From assembly GCA_963744005.1 (NCBI GenBank), contig CAVURU010000003.1:2108001-2172000 (forward strand): a stretch of 64,000 nt of DNA. Direction: 5' to 3'. The position numbers were made by a program, and so were the translations under genes. Shown here in pieces: positions 1-8,005 of the stretch (its first letter is position 1; every line of letters begins with the position of its first letter). This DNA comes from Palsa-504 sp963744005 (GTDB lineage Bacteria > Actinomycetota > Actinomycetes > Streptosporangiales > Streptosporangiaceae). The notes under the pieces were generated by a model. The model did not search any database and was not told the origin of the DNA. It saw only the letters and a list, made by a program, of their open reading frames with translations.

Positions 1-2
1 CG

Positions 3-485
3 TTCGGTTCCCATGAGTCGCGTCAGGTCGCGCCGGGATCCGAACCGGTGGTGTGCACGCTGGCGGGCGTGCGGACCGGGCTGCAGATCTGTTACGACGT
101 GCGGTTCGGCGAGCTGTCATGGTCGCTGGCCGCGGCCGGGGCGGAGCTGATCGTGGTGCCCGCCGCGTGGGCCGCGGGGCTGTTCAAGGAGGACCACTGG
201 GTCACCCTGGTCCGGGCCCGGGCCATCGAGAACACGGTGTGGGTGGCGGCGGCCGGGCAGGTGCCCGACCCGGACGAGCCGCCCACCCGGGCCCCGACCG
301 GAGTCGGGCGCAGCCTGCTGGTCGACCCGCTGGGCGTGGTGCGGCTCGACATGGGGCCATCGGCCGGGATCGGCGTGGCCGAGGTGGACCCGGGGCTGAT
401 CGCGACGGTGCGGGCCAGCGTGCCGAGCCTGGCCAACCACCGGGTGGACGTGTTCGGGTCACCGGCCGAGGTGCTGGAGGCTTAG
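3..485 (+). CDS. Carbon-nitrogen hydrolase (nitrilase superfamily), C-terminal part
   Basis: The gene enters from outside the window, so only about 160 C-terminal codons are present. The motif ICYDVRF contains the catalytic cysteine of the nitrilase/amidase Glu-Lys-Cys triad, and the preceding GSHESRQVAPGSEP segment is the usual lead-in to it. Downstream come the RARAIENTVWVAAAGQ segment and a GRSLLVDPLGVV strand, both typical of this superfamily. Members hydrolyse non-peptide C-N bonds in small amides or nitriles in the cytoplasm. The substrate cannot be assigned from this fragment. The convergent gene on the other strand ends 17 bases after the stop. Confidence 0.85.
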   Translation, partial: FGSHESRQVAPGSEPVVCTLAGVRTGLQICYDVRFGELSWSLAAAGAELIVVPAAWAAGLFKEDHWVTLVRARAIENTVWVAAAGQVPDPDEPPTRAPTGVGRSLLVDPLGVVRLDMGPSAGIGVAEVDPGLIATVRASVPSLANHRVDVFGSPAEVLEA

Positions 486-502
486 CTCTCCTGGCGGCCC
501 GG

Positions 503-2370
503 TCAGCGGACCGGCAGCTGCCAGAAGACGGGCTGCTGGTGACCGCTGGGCGGGGCGGTGAAGCCGACGCCGGTCACCGTGACGCCGGCGGCGGTGAGGC
601 CGGTGATGGCTTGCCGGCCCGGTCCGGCCAGGGCGGGGCCGGAGGTCGCGGCGGCGGTCCAGGCTGAGCCGTGGGCGGAGGTCCACACCACGACGTGCTG
701 GGCGGCCCCGGCGCTGGTGAGGGTGCCGGTGGCGAAGAAGCCGGTGCGTTCGGCGGTCAGGGCGGTGATGGTGGCGTCGCCGGTGTTCCCGGTGTTCCCG
801 GTGTTCCCCGGCTGAGGGCCGGTTTCGGGTTCGGGTTCGGGCAGGGTGGCCGTGGTCCAGGTGACGCCGCCGTCCGGGGAGGTCGCGGCGAACGGCACCG
901 GGTGGCCGCGGGCCATGGTGGCGGTGCCCATGGCCACGACGGTGCGGCCGCTGGCCGCCACGGCGGTCAGCGCAGCCCGGGTGGCGCCTGCGGGGAGCGG
1001 GACGGTGCGCTGGGTCCAGGTACGGCCGCCGTCGGCGGAGGTCCAGGCGGCGGGGTTTCCAGTGGCGCCGGGCTGGCCGGCCGGGCCGGGCTGTCCTGTC
1101 GCGTCGGCCTGTCCGGTGGCGCCGGTCTGGCCGGCCGCGACGAAGCCGCCCGGGACGGCGGTCACGGCCTGCATTCGCGCGCCGGTGCCCGCCGGGGTGG
1201 CGGCGCGATGCCAGCCAGCCAGGCCAGGCGGACCACCAGGCCGCGGCGACGGGCTGCCCGGCGGTGAGCTGGTAGCCGACGATGACGTAGGACGGGGTGG
1301 CGGTCCCGGGACCCGCGGGGTCTGCGGCGGCCGCTTGCTCGGTGACCAGGCCGGGCGGGCCGAACGCGGCCTGGCGATCGGCGGCGGACCAGGTGAGGCC
1401 GTCGGCGGAGGTCAGGACGACCGGGTGCGCGGGGGCGGCGGGCGCGGACCCGGCGGACGCGGCGGAGCCGGCCGATACAGCGGGCACCGCAGAACCGCCG
1501 ACGGCCAGCCAGCCGTCGGGCCCGTCGGCCACGCTGGTCAGCTGGGTACCCGGGCGGCCCAGCACGGCCGGATCCTGGCCGGTGGCCGGGGTCCAGGTGC
1601 CGCCGCCGTCGGCGGAGACCCAGGCGGCTGGCTGGCCGTTCGCGCGGCCCGCCGCGACGAGCAGGCCCGGCGCGCCAGCTCCGGCCGCGACGGTCTCGAC
1701 ATCGACCGACTGGGGCTGGCCCGGGCGGTCGGCGGCCGCGGTGAACAGGCCGCCGGCGAGCGTGGCGGGCGGCAGTCCGAGGGGAGGCCGGCGCAGGCGC
1801 CGGGCCGGTCTGGCTGCGGTTGACGCCCGCGAGGACGGCCGCGGCCACCCCGAGGACGACCATGGCCAGCATCGGCACGATCAGGCTGCGCCCCGGGCCG
1901 CGGAACCGCAGCCCGGCCCGGAAAACAGCCAGCCGCCGGCGCCGGGCTCTTTGACCTGTGGCGGGCTGGACCGAGCGGAGCAGGCGGGCCCATTCAGCGC
2001 TGGCGCTGTGGCCGGCGCGGGCGCCGTGGCGGACGTGGCCGACCTGCGGCCGCGTGGAGCCTGAGGCGGGGTACTGGCCTGGCGGGCCCGGGGAGCGCGG
2101 GTCGGTATACGGGCCTGGCGGGCCCGGGGGGTCGGTATACGGGCTGGGCACGCCCGGGGAGCGCGGGGCGGCGTGCGGGCTCGGCTCGCGGGGGGCGGTG
2201 GGAGTGCCGAACTCGAAGCCGGGGACCGTGTCCCACTCGCGGAGGACGGGCTGGGGACCGGTCAGGCCGGTGGCTTCGTCGGGGCGGTTCCGGGGAGGCT
2301 GAGCGGGGGGAGCCGACCCGGCCGAGCGCGGGCGAGGCTTCCCGGGATGAGCCCGACGTATCCCTGTCAC
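503..2370 (-). pseudogene. Membrane-anchored Asp-box (BNR-like) beta-propeller protein, broken by two frameshifts
   Basis: Three successive reading frames on the minus strand together encode one protein of about 621 residues. The first part (GTG at 2370) is a proline-rich cytoplasmic region of about 160 residues followed by one membrane helix (residues about 162-182). The frame then changes near 1785 and again near 1210. Across the second and third frames lie repeated Asp-box motifs such as SADGGGTW, SADGLTW, SADGGRTW and SPDGGVTW, as in sialidase-type propellers exposed outside the cell. Both changes correspond to one extra base; the first is at a run of four G. Removing two bases gives exactly 622 codons including the stop. 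The function is unknown; without an enzyme signature it may bind glycans or proteins. It could be a true pseudogene or a sequencing artefact. Confidence 0.6.
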
Positions 2371-2575
2371 CCTGCCCTGGGTCCGAAGCGTGGCGGTGCG
2401 CCCCCGAGCCGACCGTTTGGGCCGATGCTACCGGCCGGGCCGCCGTCGCGGCCGGGACTTCGGCGGTCCGAGCGATAGGCGCGGCCTTCGGGCCCGGCCC
2501 CGATCACTCGCGGGTAGCCTGGTAATGCAAATCCAACCATCAGTTCACTTCTGCGGAAGAGGGTCTTGGGGGACA

Positions 2576-5500
2576 ATGTCCGCCGTGTCTTCTGAATCAA
2601 CACACGCCAACGGTGCAGGTCAGTCTGTGGAGGCCGGGTCCGATCCCGGCTCCGGGCAGGCCGACTTCGGGGCCAACGAGTGGCTCGTCGAAGAGCTTTA
2701 CCAGCGCTATCAGGCCGACCCCAGCTCGGTCGACCGGGCGTGGTGGAGCTTCTTCGCCGACTACAAGCCGACGCTGAACAACGGCAACGGCACCGGTCCC
2801 CAGCCGGTCATCGCGGCCTCCCGGCCCGCTCCCGAGACGGCTCCTGAACCCCCTCCCGCATCACCGGCACCACAGGCCGCGGCGCCCCCGCCGTCAGCCC
2901 TGCGTACCGCTCCCCCGCAGGCCCCATCGCGGCCGTCTTCGCCGGCCGCTCCTGGGGCCCCCGGCGCGCCCGCGGCGCAGGCTCCTCCCCCGCCGGCGTC
3001 AGCCGGGGCGGAGGTCAGCAGGCTGCGCGGCGCGGCCGCCCGCACGGTGACCAACATGACGGCGAGCCTGGCCGTGCCCACGGCCACCAGCGTCCGTTCG
3101 GTCCCGGCCAAGCTTTTGATCGACAACCGGATCGTCATCAACAATCACCTTAAGCGCGGCCGGGGCGGCAAGGTCTCCTTCACCCACCTGATCGGCTACG
3201 CGGTGGTCCGGGCGCTGATGGCGATGCCGGAGATGAACGAGGCTTACACCGAGGAGGGCGGCAAGCCGGCCGTAGCCCGGCCTGAGCACATCAACCTGGG
3301 CCTGGCCATCGACGTGCAGGCCGCGGACGGGGCCCGGCAGCTCCTGGTGCCGAGCATCAAGGCCGCCGAGGAGATGGACTTCCGCCAGTTCTGGACCTCG
3401 TACGAGGACATCGTGCGCCGGGCCCGGGCGGGCAAGCTCACCGTCGAGGACTTCCAGGGCACCACTGCGAGCCTGACCAACCCGGGTACGATCGGCACCG
3501 TCCACTCGGTGCCGCGGCTGATGCCCGGCCAGGGCTGCATCGTGGGCGTGGGCTCGATGGACTACCCGGCCGAGTACGCCGGGGCGGCCGAGGAGACGCT
3601 GGCCCGGCTGGCCGTGAGCAAGTCGGTCACGCTGACCTCGACATATGACCACCGGATCATCCAGGGCGCCCAGTCCGGCGAGTTCCTCAAGACGATCAAC
3701 GAGCTGCTGCTCGGCCAGGACGGCTTCTTCGACGAGGTCTTCGAGGCGCTGCGCATCCCGTACGAGCCGATCCGCTGGGTCAGGGACTTCGCTTACGGGC
3801 ATGAGGACGACCTGGACCGTTCGGCCCGGGTGACCGAGCTGATCCACGCCTACCGCGTCCGCGGGCACCTGATGGCGGACACCAACCCGCTCGAGGTGAC
3901 CCAGCGCAAGCACCCCGACCTGGACATCAACCAGCACGGCCTGACCTTGTGGGACCTGGAGCGCGAGTTCCCCACCGGCGGGTTCGGCGGGCAGCGCCGG
4001 ATGAGGCTGCGGGACATCCTGGGCGTGCTGCGTGACTCGTACTGCCGCACGGTCGGCGTCGAGTACATGCACATCCAGGACCCGGAGGAGCGCCGCTGGC
4101 TGCAGGCCCGCATCGAGGTCATGCACCCGCGGGCCGGGCACGACGACCAGATGCACATCCTCGGCCGGCTGAACGTGGCCGAGGCGTTCGAGATGTACCT
4201 GCAGACCAAGTACGTGGGCCAGCGCCGGTTCTCCCTGGAGGGCGCCGAGTCGCTGATCCCGCTGGTCGACGCGGTGCTGACCGAGGCGGCGGCGGCCAAC
4301 CTGGACGAGGCCGTCATCGGGATGGCCCACCGCGGCCGGCTGAACGTGCTGGCCAACATCGTGGGCAAGTCCTACGGGCAGATCTTCAAGGAGTTCGAGG
4401 GCAACCTGGACCCGGGCAGCGTGCAGGGCTCCGGTGACGTCAAGTACCACCTCGGCGCCGAAGGCGTGTTCCACGCCCCCAACGGCAGCGCGATCAAGAC
4501 CTCGCTGGTGGCCAACCCGAGCCACCTGGAGGCGGGCGACCCGGTCACCGAGGGCGTGGTCCGGGCCAAGCAGGACGTCATCGACACGGGCGAGGCCGGC
4601 TTCACCGTGCTGCCCGTGCTGATCCACGGCGACGCCGCGTTCGCGGGCCAGGGCGTGGTGGCCGAGACGCTCAACCTGTCGCAGCTGCGCGGGTACCGGA
4701 CCGGCGGCACGGTGCACGTCATCGTGAACAACCAGGTCGGCTTCACCACCACGCCGCAGAACGCGCGGTCCAGCGTGTACGCCACCGACGTGGCCCGGAT
4801 GATCCAGGCGCCGATCTTCCACGTCAACGGGGACGACCCGGAGTCGGTGGTCTGGGTGGCGCGGCTGGCCTTCGCCTACCGGCAGGCGTTCAAGAAGGAC
4901 GTCGTCATCGACATGCTGTGCTACCGCAAGCGCGGGCACAACGAGACCGACAACCCGTCCTTCACCCAGCCGCTGATGTACGACCTGATCGAGTCCCGGC
5001 GCTCCACCCGCAAGGTGTACACCGAGGCCCTGATCGCCCGGGGCGACATCACGATGGAGGAGGCCGAGGGGGCGCTGCGTGACTACCAGCAGCAGCTCGA
5101 GCGGGCCTTCACCGAGACCAGGGACGCCGCGAACCGCCCGGCTGAGCCGGGCACGGTGCAAAAGCGCGAGCAGGAAGACCGCCCGGTCAACCACCAGGCC
5201 GTGCCGACGGCGATCAACGCCGAGGTGGTCAAGCGGATCATCGACACGCAGGTCAACCTGCCGGAGGACTTCACCGTCCACCCGCGGCTGAAGCCGCAGC
5301 TGGACCGGCGGGCGGCCATGGTCGCGGAGGACGCGATCGACTGGGCCACCGGCGAGCTGCTGGCCATGGGATCACTCGTCGTCGACGGCCACCCGGTGCG
5401 GCTGGTGGGCCAGGACACGAGGCGAGGGACGTTCGGCCAGCGGCATTCGGTGCTGGTCGACCGGCACAACGGCCGGGAGTACACGCCGCTGAAGCAGTTC

Positions 5501-6352
5501 GACAACGGCCAGGCCAAGTTCTTCGTCTACGACTCGCTGCTGTCGGAGTTCGCGGCGATGGGCTTCGAGTACGGCTACTCGGTGGCCCGGCCGGACGCGC
5601 TGGTGGCCTGGGAAGCGCAGTTCGGCGACTTCGGCCCCGGCGCACAGACCATCATCGACGAGTTCATCAGCTCCGGCGAGCAGAAGTGGGGCCAGCGGTC
5701 CAGCGTGGTCCTGCTGCTGCCGCACGGCTACGACGGCCAGGGCCCGGACCACTCCTCGGCCCGGATCGAGCGGTACCTGTCGCTGTGCGCGCAGGACAAC
5801 ATGACGGTGGCCAACCCGACCACGCCGGCCAACTACTTCCACCTGCTGCGGTGGCAGGGGATGTCCGGGCGGCACAAGCCGCTCATCGTCTTCACGCCCA
5901 AGTCCATGCTCCGGCTCAAGGCCGCGACATCGGCGGTGAGCGACTTCACCTCGGGGTCGTTCCAGCCGCTGATCGGCGACACGAGCGTCGATCCGGCCGC
6001 GGTCCGGCGGGTGCTGCTGTGCTCCGGGAAGGTGTACTGGGACCTGGCCGCGCAGCGGCAGCAGTACGGCACCAACGATCTGGCCATCGTCCGGGTCGAG
6101 CGCCTGTACCCGCTGCCCGCGGCGGAGCTGAAGGCCGAGCTGGGCCGGTACGCCAACGTCGAGTCGGTCACCTGGGTTCAGGAGGAGCCGGCCAACCAGG
6201 GCGGCTGGCCGACCATGGCGCTGAAGCTCCCCCGGGTGCTGGGCCGTGAGGTCGGCGTGGTGTCGCTGCCCGCCAGTTCGGCGCCGGCGACTGGCTCGCA
6301 TGCTGACCACGCGGCCACGCACGCCGAGCTCATCGCGACCGCGATCGGGTAG
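2576..6352 (+). CDS. kgd: Multifunctional 2-oxoglutarate metabolism enzyme (2-oxoglutarate decarboxylase/dehydrogenase E1 fused to a succinyltransferase domain)
   Basis: This 1258-residue protein is the actinobacterial fusion that replaces separate E1 and E2 subunits of 2-oxoglutarate dehydrogenase in the TCA cycle. Order of parts: an N-terminal helical segment (about 30-65, NEWLVEELYQRYQ), a Pro/Ala-rich linker (to about 150), an acyltransferase core ending in TYDHRIIQGAQSGEF with the catalytic His near residue 359, then a thiamine-diphosphate E1 region from about 420 onward (GMAHRGRLNVLANI, GDAAFAGQGVVAETLNLS, VNNQVGFTT). There is no lipoyl domain, as expected for Kgd, which uses lipoylated E2 of other complexes. 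ATG 2576 was chosen because the conserved N-terminal region begins shortly after it; GTG 2585 is an alternative. A gene for a DUF6104 protein follows 3 bases after the stop. Confidence 0.96.
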   Translation: MSAVSSESTHANGAGQSVEAGSDPGSGQADFGANEWLVEELYQRYQADPSSVDRAWWSFFADYKPTLNNGNGTGPQPVIAASRPAPETAPEPPPASPAPQAAAPPPSALRTAPPQAPSRPSSPAAPGAPGAPAAQAPPPPASAGAEVSRLRGAAARTVTNMTASLAVPTATSVRSVPAKLLIDNRIVINNHLKRGRGGKVSFTHLIGYAVVRALMAMPEMNEAYTEEGGKPAVARPEHINLGLAIDVQAADGARQLLVPSIKAAEEMDFRQFWTSYEDIVRRARAGKLTVEDFQGTTASLTNPGTIGTVHSVPRLMPGQGCIVGVGSMDYPAEYAGAAEETLARLAVSKSVTLTSTYDHRIIQGAQSGEFLKTINELLLGQDGFFDEVFEALRIPYEPIRWVRDFAYGHEDDLDRSARVTELIHAYRVRGHLMADTNPLEVTQRKHPDLDINQHGLTLWDLEREFPTGGFGGQRRMRLRDILGVLRDSYCRTVGVEYMHIQDPEERRWLQARIEVMHPRAGHDDQMHILGRLNVAEAFEMYLQTKYVGQRRFSLEGAESLIPLVDAVLTEAAAANLDEAVIGMAHRGRLNVLANIVGKSYGQIFKEFEGNLDPGSVQGSGDVKYHLGAEGVFHAPNGSAIKTSLVANPSHLEAGDPVTEGVVRAKQDVIDTGEAGFTVLPVLIHGDAAFAGQGVVAETLNLSQLRGYRTGGTVHVIVNNQVGFTTTPQNARSSVYATDVARMIQAPIFHVNGDDPESVVWVARLAFAYRQAFKKDVVIDMLCYRKRGHNETDNPSFTQPLMYDLIESRRSTRKVYTEALIARGDITMEEAEGALRDYQQQLERAFTETRDAANRPAEPGTVQKREQEDRPVNHQAVPTAINAEVVKRIIDTQVNLPEDFTVHPRLKPQLDRRAAMVAEDAIDWATGELLAMGSLVVDGHPVRLVGQDTRRGTFGQRHSVLVDRHNGREYTPLKQFDNGQAKFFVYDSLLSEFAAMGFEYGYSVARPDALVAWEAQFGDFGPGAQTIIDEFISSGEQKWGQRSSVVLLLPHGYDGQGPDHSSARIERYLSLCAQDNMTVANPTTPANYFHLLRWQGMSGRHKPLIVFTPKSMLRLKAATSAVSDFTSGSFQPLIGDTSVDPAAVRRVLLCSGKVYWDLAAQRQQYGTNDLAIVRVERLYPLPAAELKAELGRYANVESVTWVQEEPANQGGWPTMALKLPRVLGREVGVVSLPASSAPATGSHADHAATHAELIATAIG

Positions 6353-6355
6353 GCG

Positions 6356-6535
6356 GTGTACTACACCGACCGCGGCATCGAGGAGCTGGCGGATCGGCGT
6401 GGCGAGGACCAGGTCGCGGTGGCCTGGCTGGCCGAGCAGCTCCGCGTGTTCGTCGACCTGAACCCAGGGTTCGAGACGGCGGTGGACCGGCTGGCCAGCT
6501 GGCTGGCCCGGCTCGACGACGAGGACGACCTGTAG
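6356..6535 (+). CDS. DUF6104 family small protein
   Basis: A 59-residue acidic protein starting at GTG 6356, three bases after the kgd stop codon. The sequence begins VYYTDRGIEELADRRG and ends LASWLARLDDEDDL, which I recognise as the small actinobacterial DUF6104 family. No cysteine, signal peptide or membrane segment is seen; it should be a compact helical cytoplasmic protein. The near-zero spacing means it is almost certainly co-transcribed and translationally coupled with kgd, suggesting a link with 2-oxoglutarate oxidation, but no function is established to my knowledge. Confidence 0.85.
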   Translation: MYYTDRGIEELADRRGEDQVAVAWLAEQLRVFVDLNPGFETAVDRLASWLARLDDEDDL

Positions 6536-6656
6536 GGCTTGCTGCGCTGCGAGTGGCTGGCTTGTGGGCGCGCGTTGGTGTTGGCGTGCGCCCACGGCGG
6601 CGGTCGGCGGTCGGCGGTCGGCGGGCGGCCTAGCGCGAGTGGGTGCCTGTTTCCAA

Positions 6657-6709
6657 CGACATGGTTGTCACAACCATGTCGTCTGGTGCGCATGGTTGTG
6701 ACAACCATG
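6657..6709. promoter_or_regulatory. Tandem palindrome pair A (operator-like)
   Basis: Copy 1 (6657-6681) is a perfect 25-base palindrome with 12-base arms (CGACATGGTTGT and ACAACCATGTCG) around one central C at 6669. Copy 2 (6691-6709) repeats its core CATGGTTGT-G-ACAACCATG around a central G at 6700. The centres are 31 bases apart, close to three helical turns, so proteins bound to both would face the same side. It lies after the DUF6104 stop and upstream of the DUF4097-padR operon. A dimeric regulator is the obvious binder; a tandem hairpin in RNA is the alternative. Confidence 0.6.
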
Positions 6710-6777
6710 TCGTTAGGTACCGGTTGTCCGGGGCGGCCGGGCGCGTGGGGGCGCGGTGAAAGCCCGCAGCAGCGACG

Positions 6778-6823
6778 CCGATGGAACATCGGTGTCGCTA
6801 TAGCCGGACCGATGTTCCATCGG
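6778..6823. promoter_or_regulatory. Tandem palindrome pair B (operator-like)
   Basis: Two copies of the palindrome CCGATG-NNN-CATCGG, with centres GAA (6778-6792) and TTC (6809-6823). They are mirror images, so the whole stretch is also one large inverted repeat with 16-base arms (6778-6793 and 6808-6823). Centres are 31 bases apart, the same spacing as in pair A, though the sequence is unrelated to it. Confidence 0.6.
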
Positions 6824-7048
6824 TGCGGCAGCGACTGTGACAGCAGGCGTGCACCGGGATCAGCGTTGCGGGCGGGGTTGGCGGTCGGCCGGGCGGTGCG
6901 GACCGGGCGGCGCGGACCGGGCGGCGCCGGGATCAGGCTCGGGGACGGGTCTGCCTGAGGGAGCCCTGCTCGGAGCGGGCGCGCGGAGCGGGGCGCGCGG
7001 AGGCGGCGTTCGGTCGGAGCGGGCGCGCGGAGGCGGCGTACGGCTGAT

Positions 7049-7088
7049 CGCGATATGTCTTGACTTCGCGAAGATGAGATATATCGTT
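7049..7088 (+). promoter_or_regulatory. Promoter and likely PadR operator of the DUF4097-padR operon
   Basis: TTGACT (7060-7065) and TATCGT (7082-7087) with a 16-base spacer resemble a housekeeping promoter. The spacer contains the perfect palindrome CTTCGCGAAG (7064-7073), flanked outside by ATATGTCT and AGATATAT, giving an extended dyad over the whole promoter. PadR repressors commonly bind AT-rich dyads of this sort in their own promoters, so autorepression is likely. Assignment is by inspection only. Confidence 0.4.
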
Positions 7089-7126
7089 ATTGGTGTAACG
7101 GCTGGGCGGACGGGAAGGTGGGTCGC

Positions 7127-8005
7127 ATGGCGCAGTGGACCATCGAGGCTCCGACGAACCTCGACTTCGACGACATGACCGGGCTGCGGGTCAGGCTCGC
7201 GGGCGGATCTGTCGCGGTGCTCGCTACTGGGGCCGGACCGTCGCTAGAGGTTTCCGGCGTCACGGGCGACCCGCTCATCGTGACGTACGAGGACGGCGTG
7301 CTGACCGTCACCCACGAGAACCTGACCTGGGAAGGCCTGCTGAAGTGGCTGCGACCGCATCGGGCTTCGGCGGAGGTGACGGTGACCGTCCCGGCGCGCT
7401 GCCCGGTCGAGGTCGGGGTGGTCAGCGCCACTGCGGTGCTGAGCGGGATCGGCGGCCGGGCTTCGGTCAAGAGCGTATCCGGCGAGATCACGCTGGACGG
7501 CGTGACGGGCGACGTGGACGCGAACACGGTGTCCGGCGACCTGGAGGCCCAGGGTGCGGGCGGCACGCTCAACTTCAACACGGTCTCGGGTGACCTGGCG
7601 CTGGCCGACGGTTCGCTGGAGCGGCTGGACGTGAACTCGGTGAGCGGTGACGTGACGGCCGACCTCGATCTGGACCCGCTGGGCGGCCTGCACGCGAACA
7701 CGATCTCCGGCGAGGTAACGCTTCGGCTTCCAGCCGACAACGACGCCCAGGTCAGCCTGCATTCGGTGTCCGGCAGCGTCCGCAGCGAGTTTGCCGAGCT
7801 GGCGTCGAGCTCAGGGCCGGCCTCCCATACCGTAAGCGGTAGCCTGGGCGCCGGTTCCGCGCGCCTGTCAGTGACCACGATGTCCGGGCGGGTGATGCTG
7901 CTGCGGCGTGCTGAGCAACGCGCGGCAGCCCAGGCGGCCCCAGCGGCCCAGACCGGTCCGGCGCAGCCTGATAATGAGAGTGAGATAGAAGGCGAGGCCA
8001 GTTGA
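7127..8005 (+). CDS. DUF4097-type beta-strand repeat protein
   Basis: A 292-residue protein made of repeating short beta strands with the recurring pattern V-S-G-(D/E)-(V/I/L), for example VSGEITLDGVTGDVDANTVSGDL, characteristic of the DUF4097 family of parallel beta-helix proteins. No signal peptide or membrane helix is visible, so in this form it seems cytoplasmic. ATG 7127 is preferred over GTG 7118 because GGAAGG (7113-7118) is 8 bases before it. The stop overlaps the TTG start of the PadR-type regulator by four bases, so the two are translationally coupled. In related loci such proteins accompany regulators of envelope stress; here the role is inferred only. Confidence 0.85.
   Translation: MAQWTIEAPTNLDFDDMTGLRVRLAGGSVAVLATGAGPSLEVSGVTGDPLIVTYEDGVLTVTHENLTWEGLLKWLRPHRASAEVTVTVPARCPVEVGVVSATAVLSGIGGRASVKSVSGEITLDGVTGDVDANTVSGDLEAQGAGGTLNFNTVSGDLALADGSLERLDVNSVSGDVTADLDLDPLGGLHANTISGEVTLRLPADNDAQVSLHSVSGSVRSEFAELASSSGPASHTVSGSLGAGSARLSVTTMSGRVMLLRRAEQRAAAQAAPAAQTGPAQPDNESEIEGEAS

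Larger units (their letters stand above)
6536..7126. other. Gene-free region with two pairs of palindromes, GC-rich direct repeats and the promoter of the DUF4097-padR operon
   Basis: About 590 bases without a convincing gene. The left half holds two different pairs of palindromes, listed separately. From about 6955 to 7045 there are imperfect direct repeats built on GGAGCGGGCGCGCGGAG followed by GCGGCGT. The right end is AT-richer and holds a promoter-like sequence just before the DUF4097 gene. Reading frames across it have biased composition and no recognisable domains. Confidence 0.6.

Noticed and set aside
2999..5281. A 760-codon open frame antisense to kgd
   Set aside because: A GC-bias shadow: composition is Val/Arg/Leu/Asp-rich without domains, and the opposite strand encodes a fully conserved enzyme.
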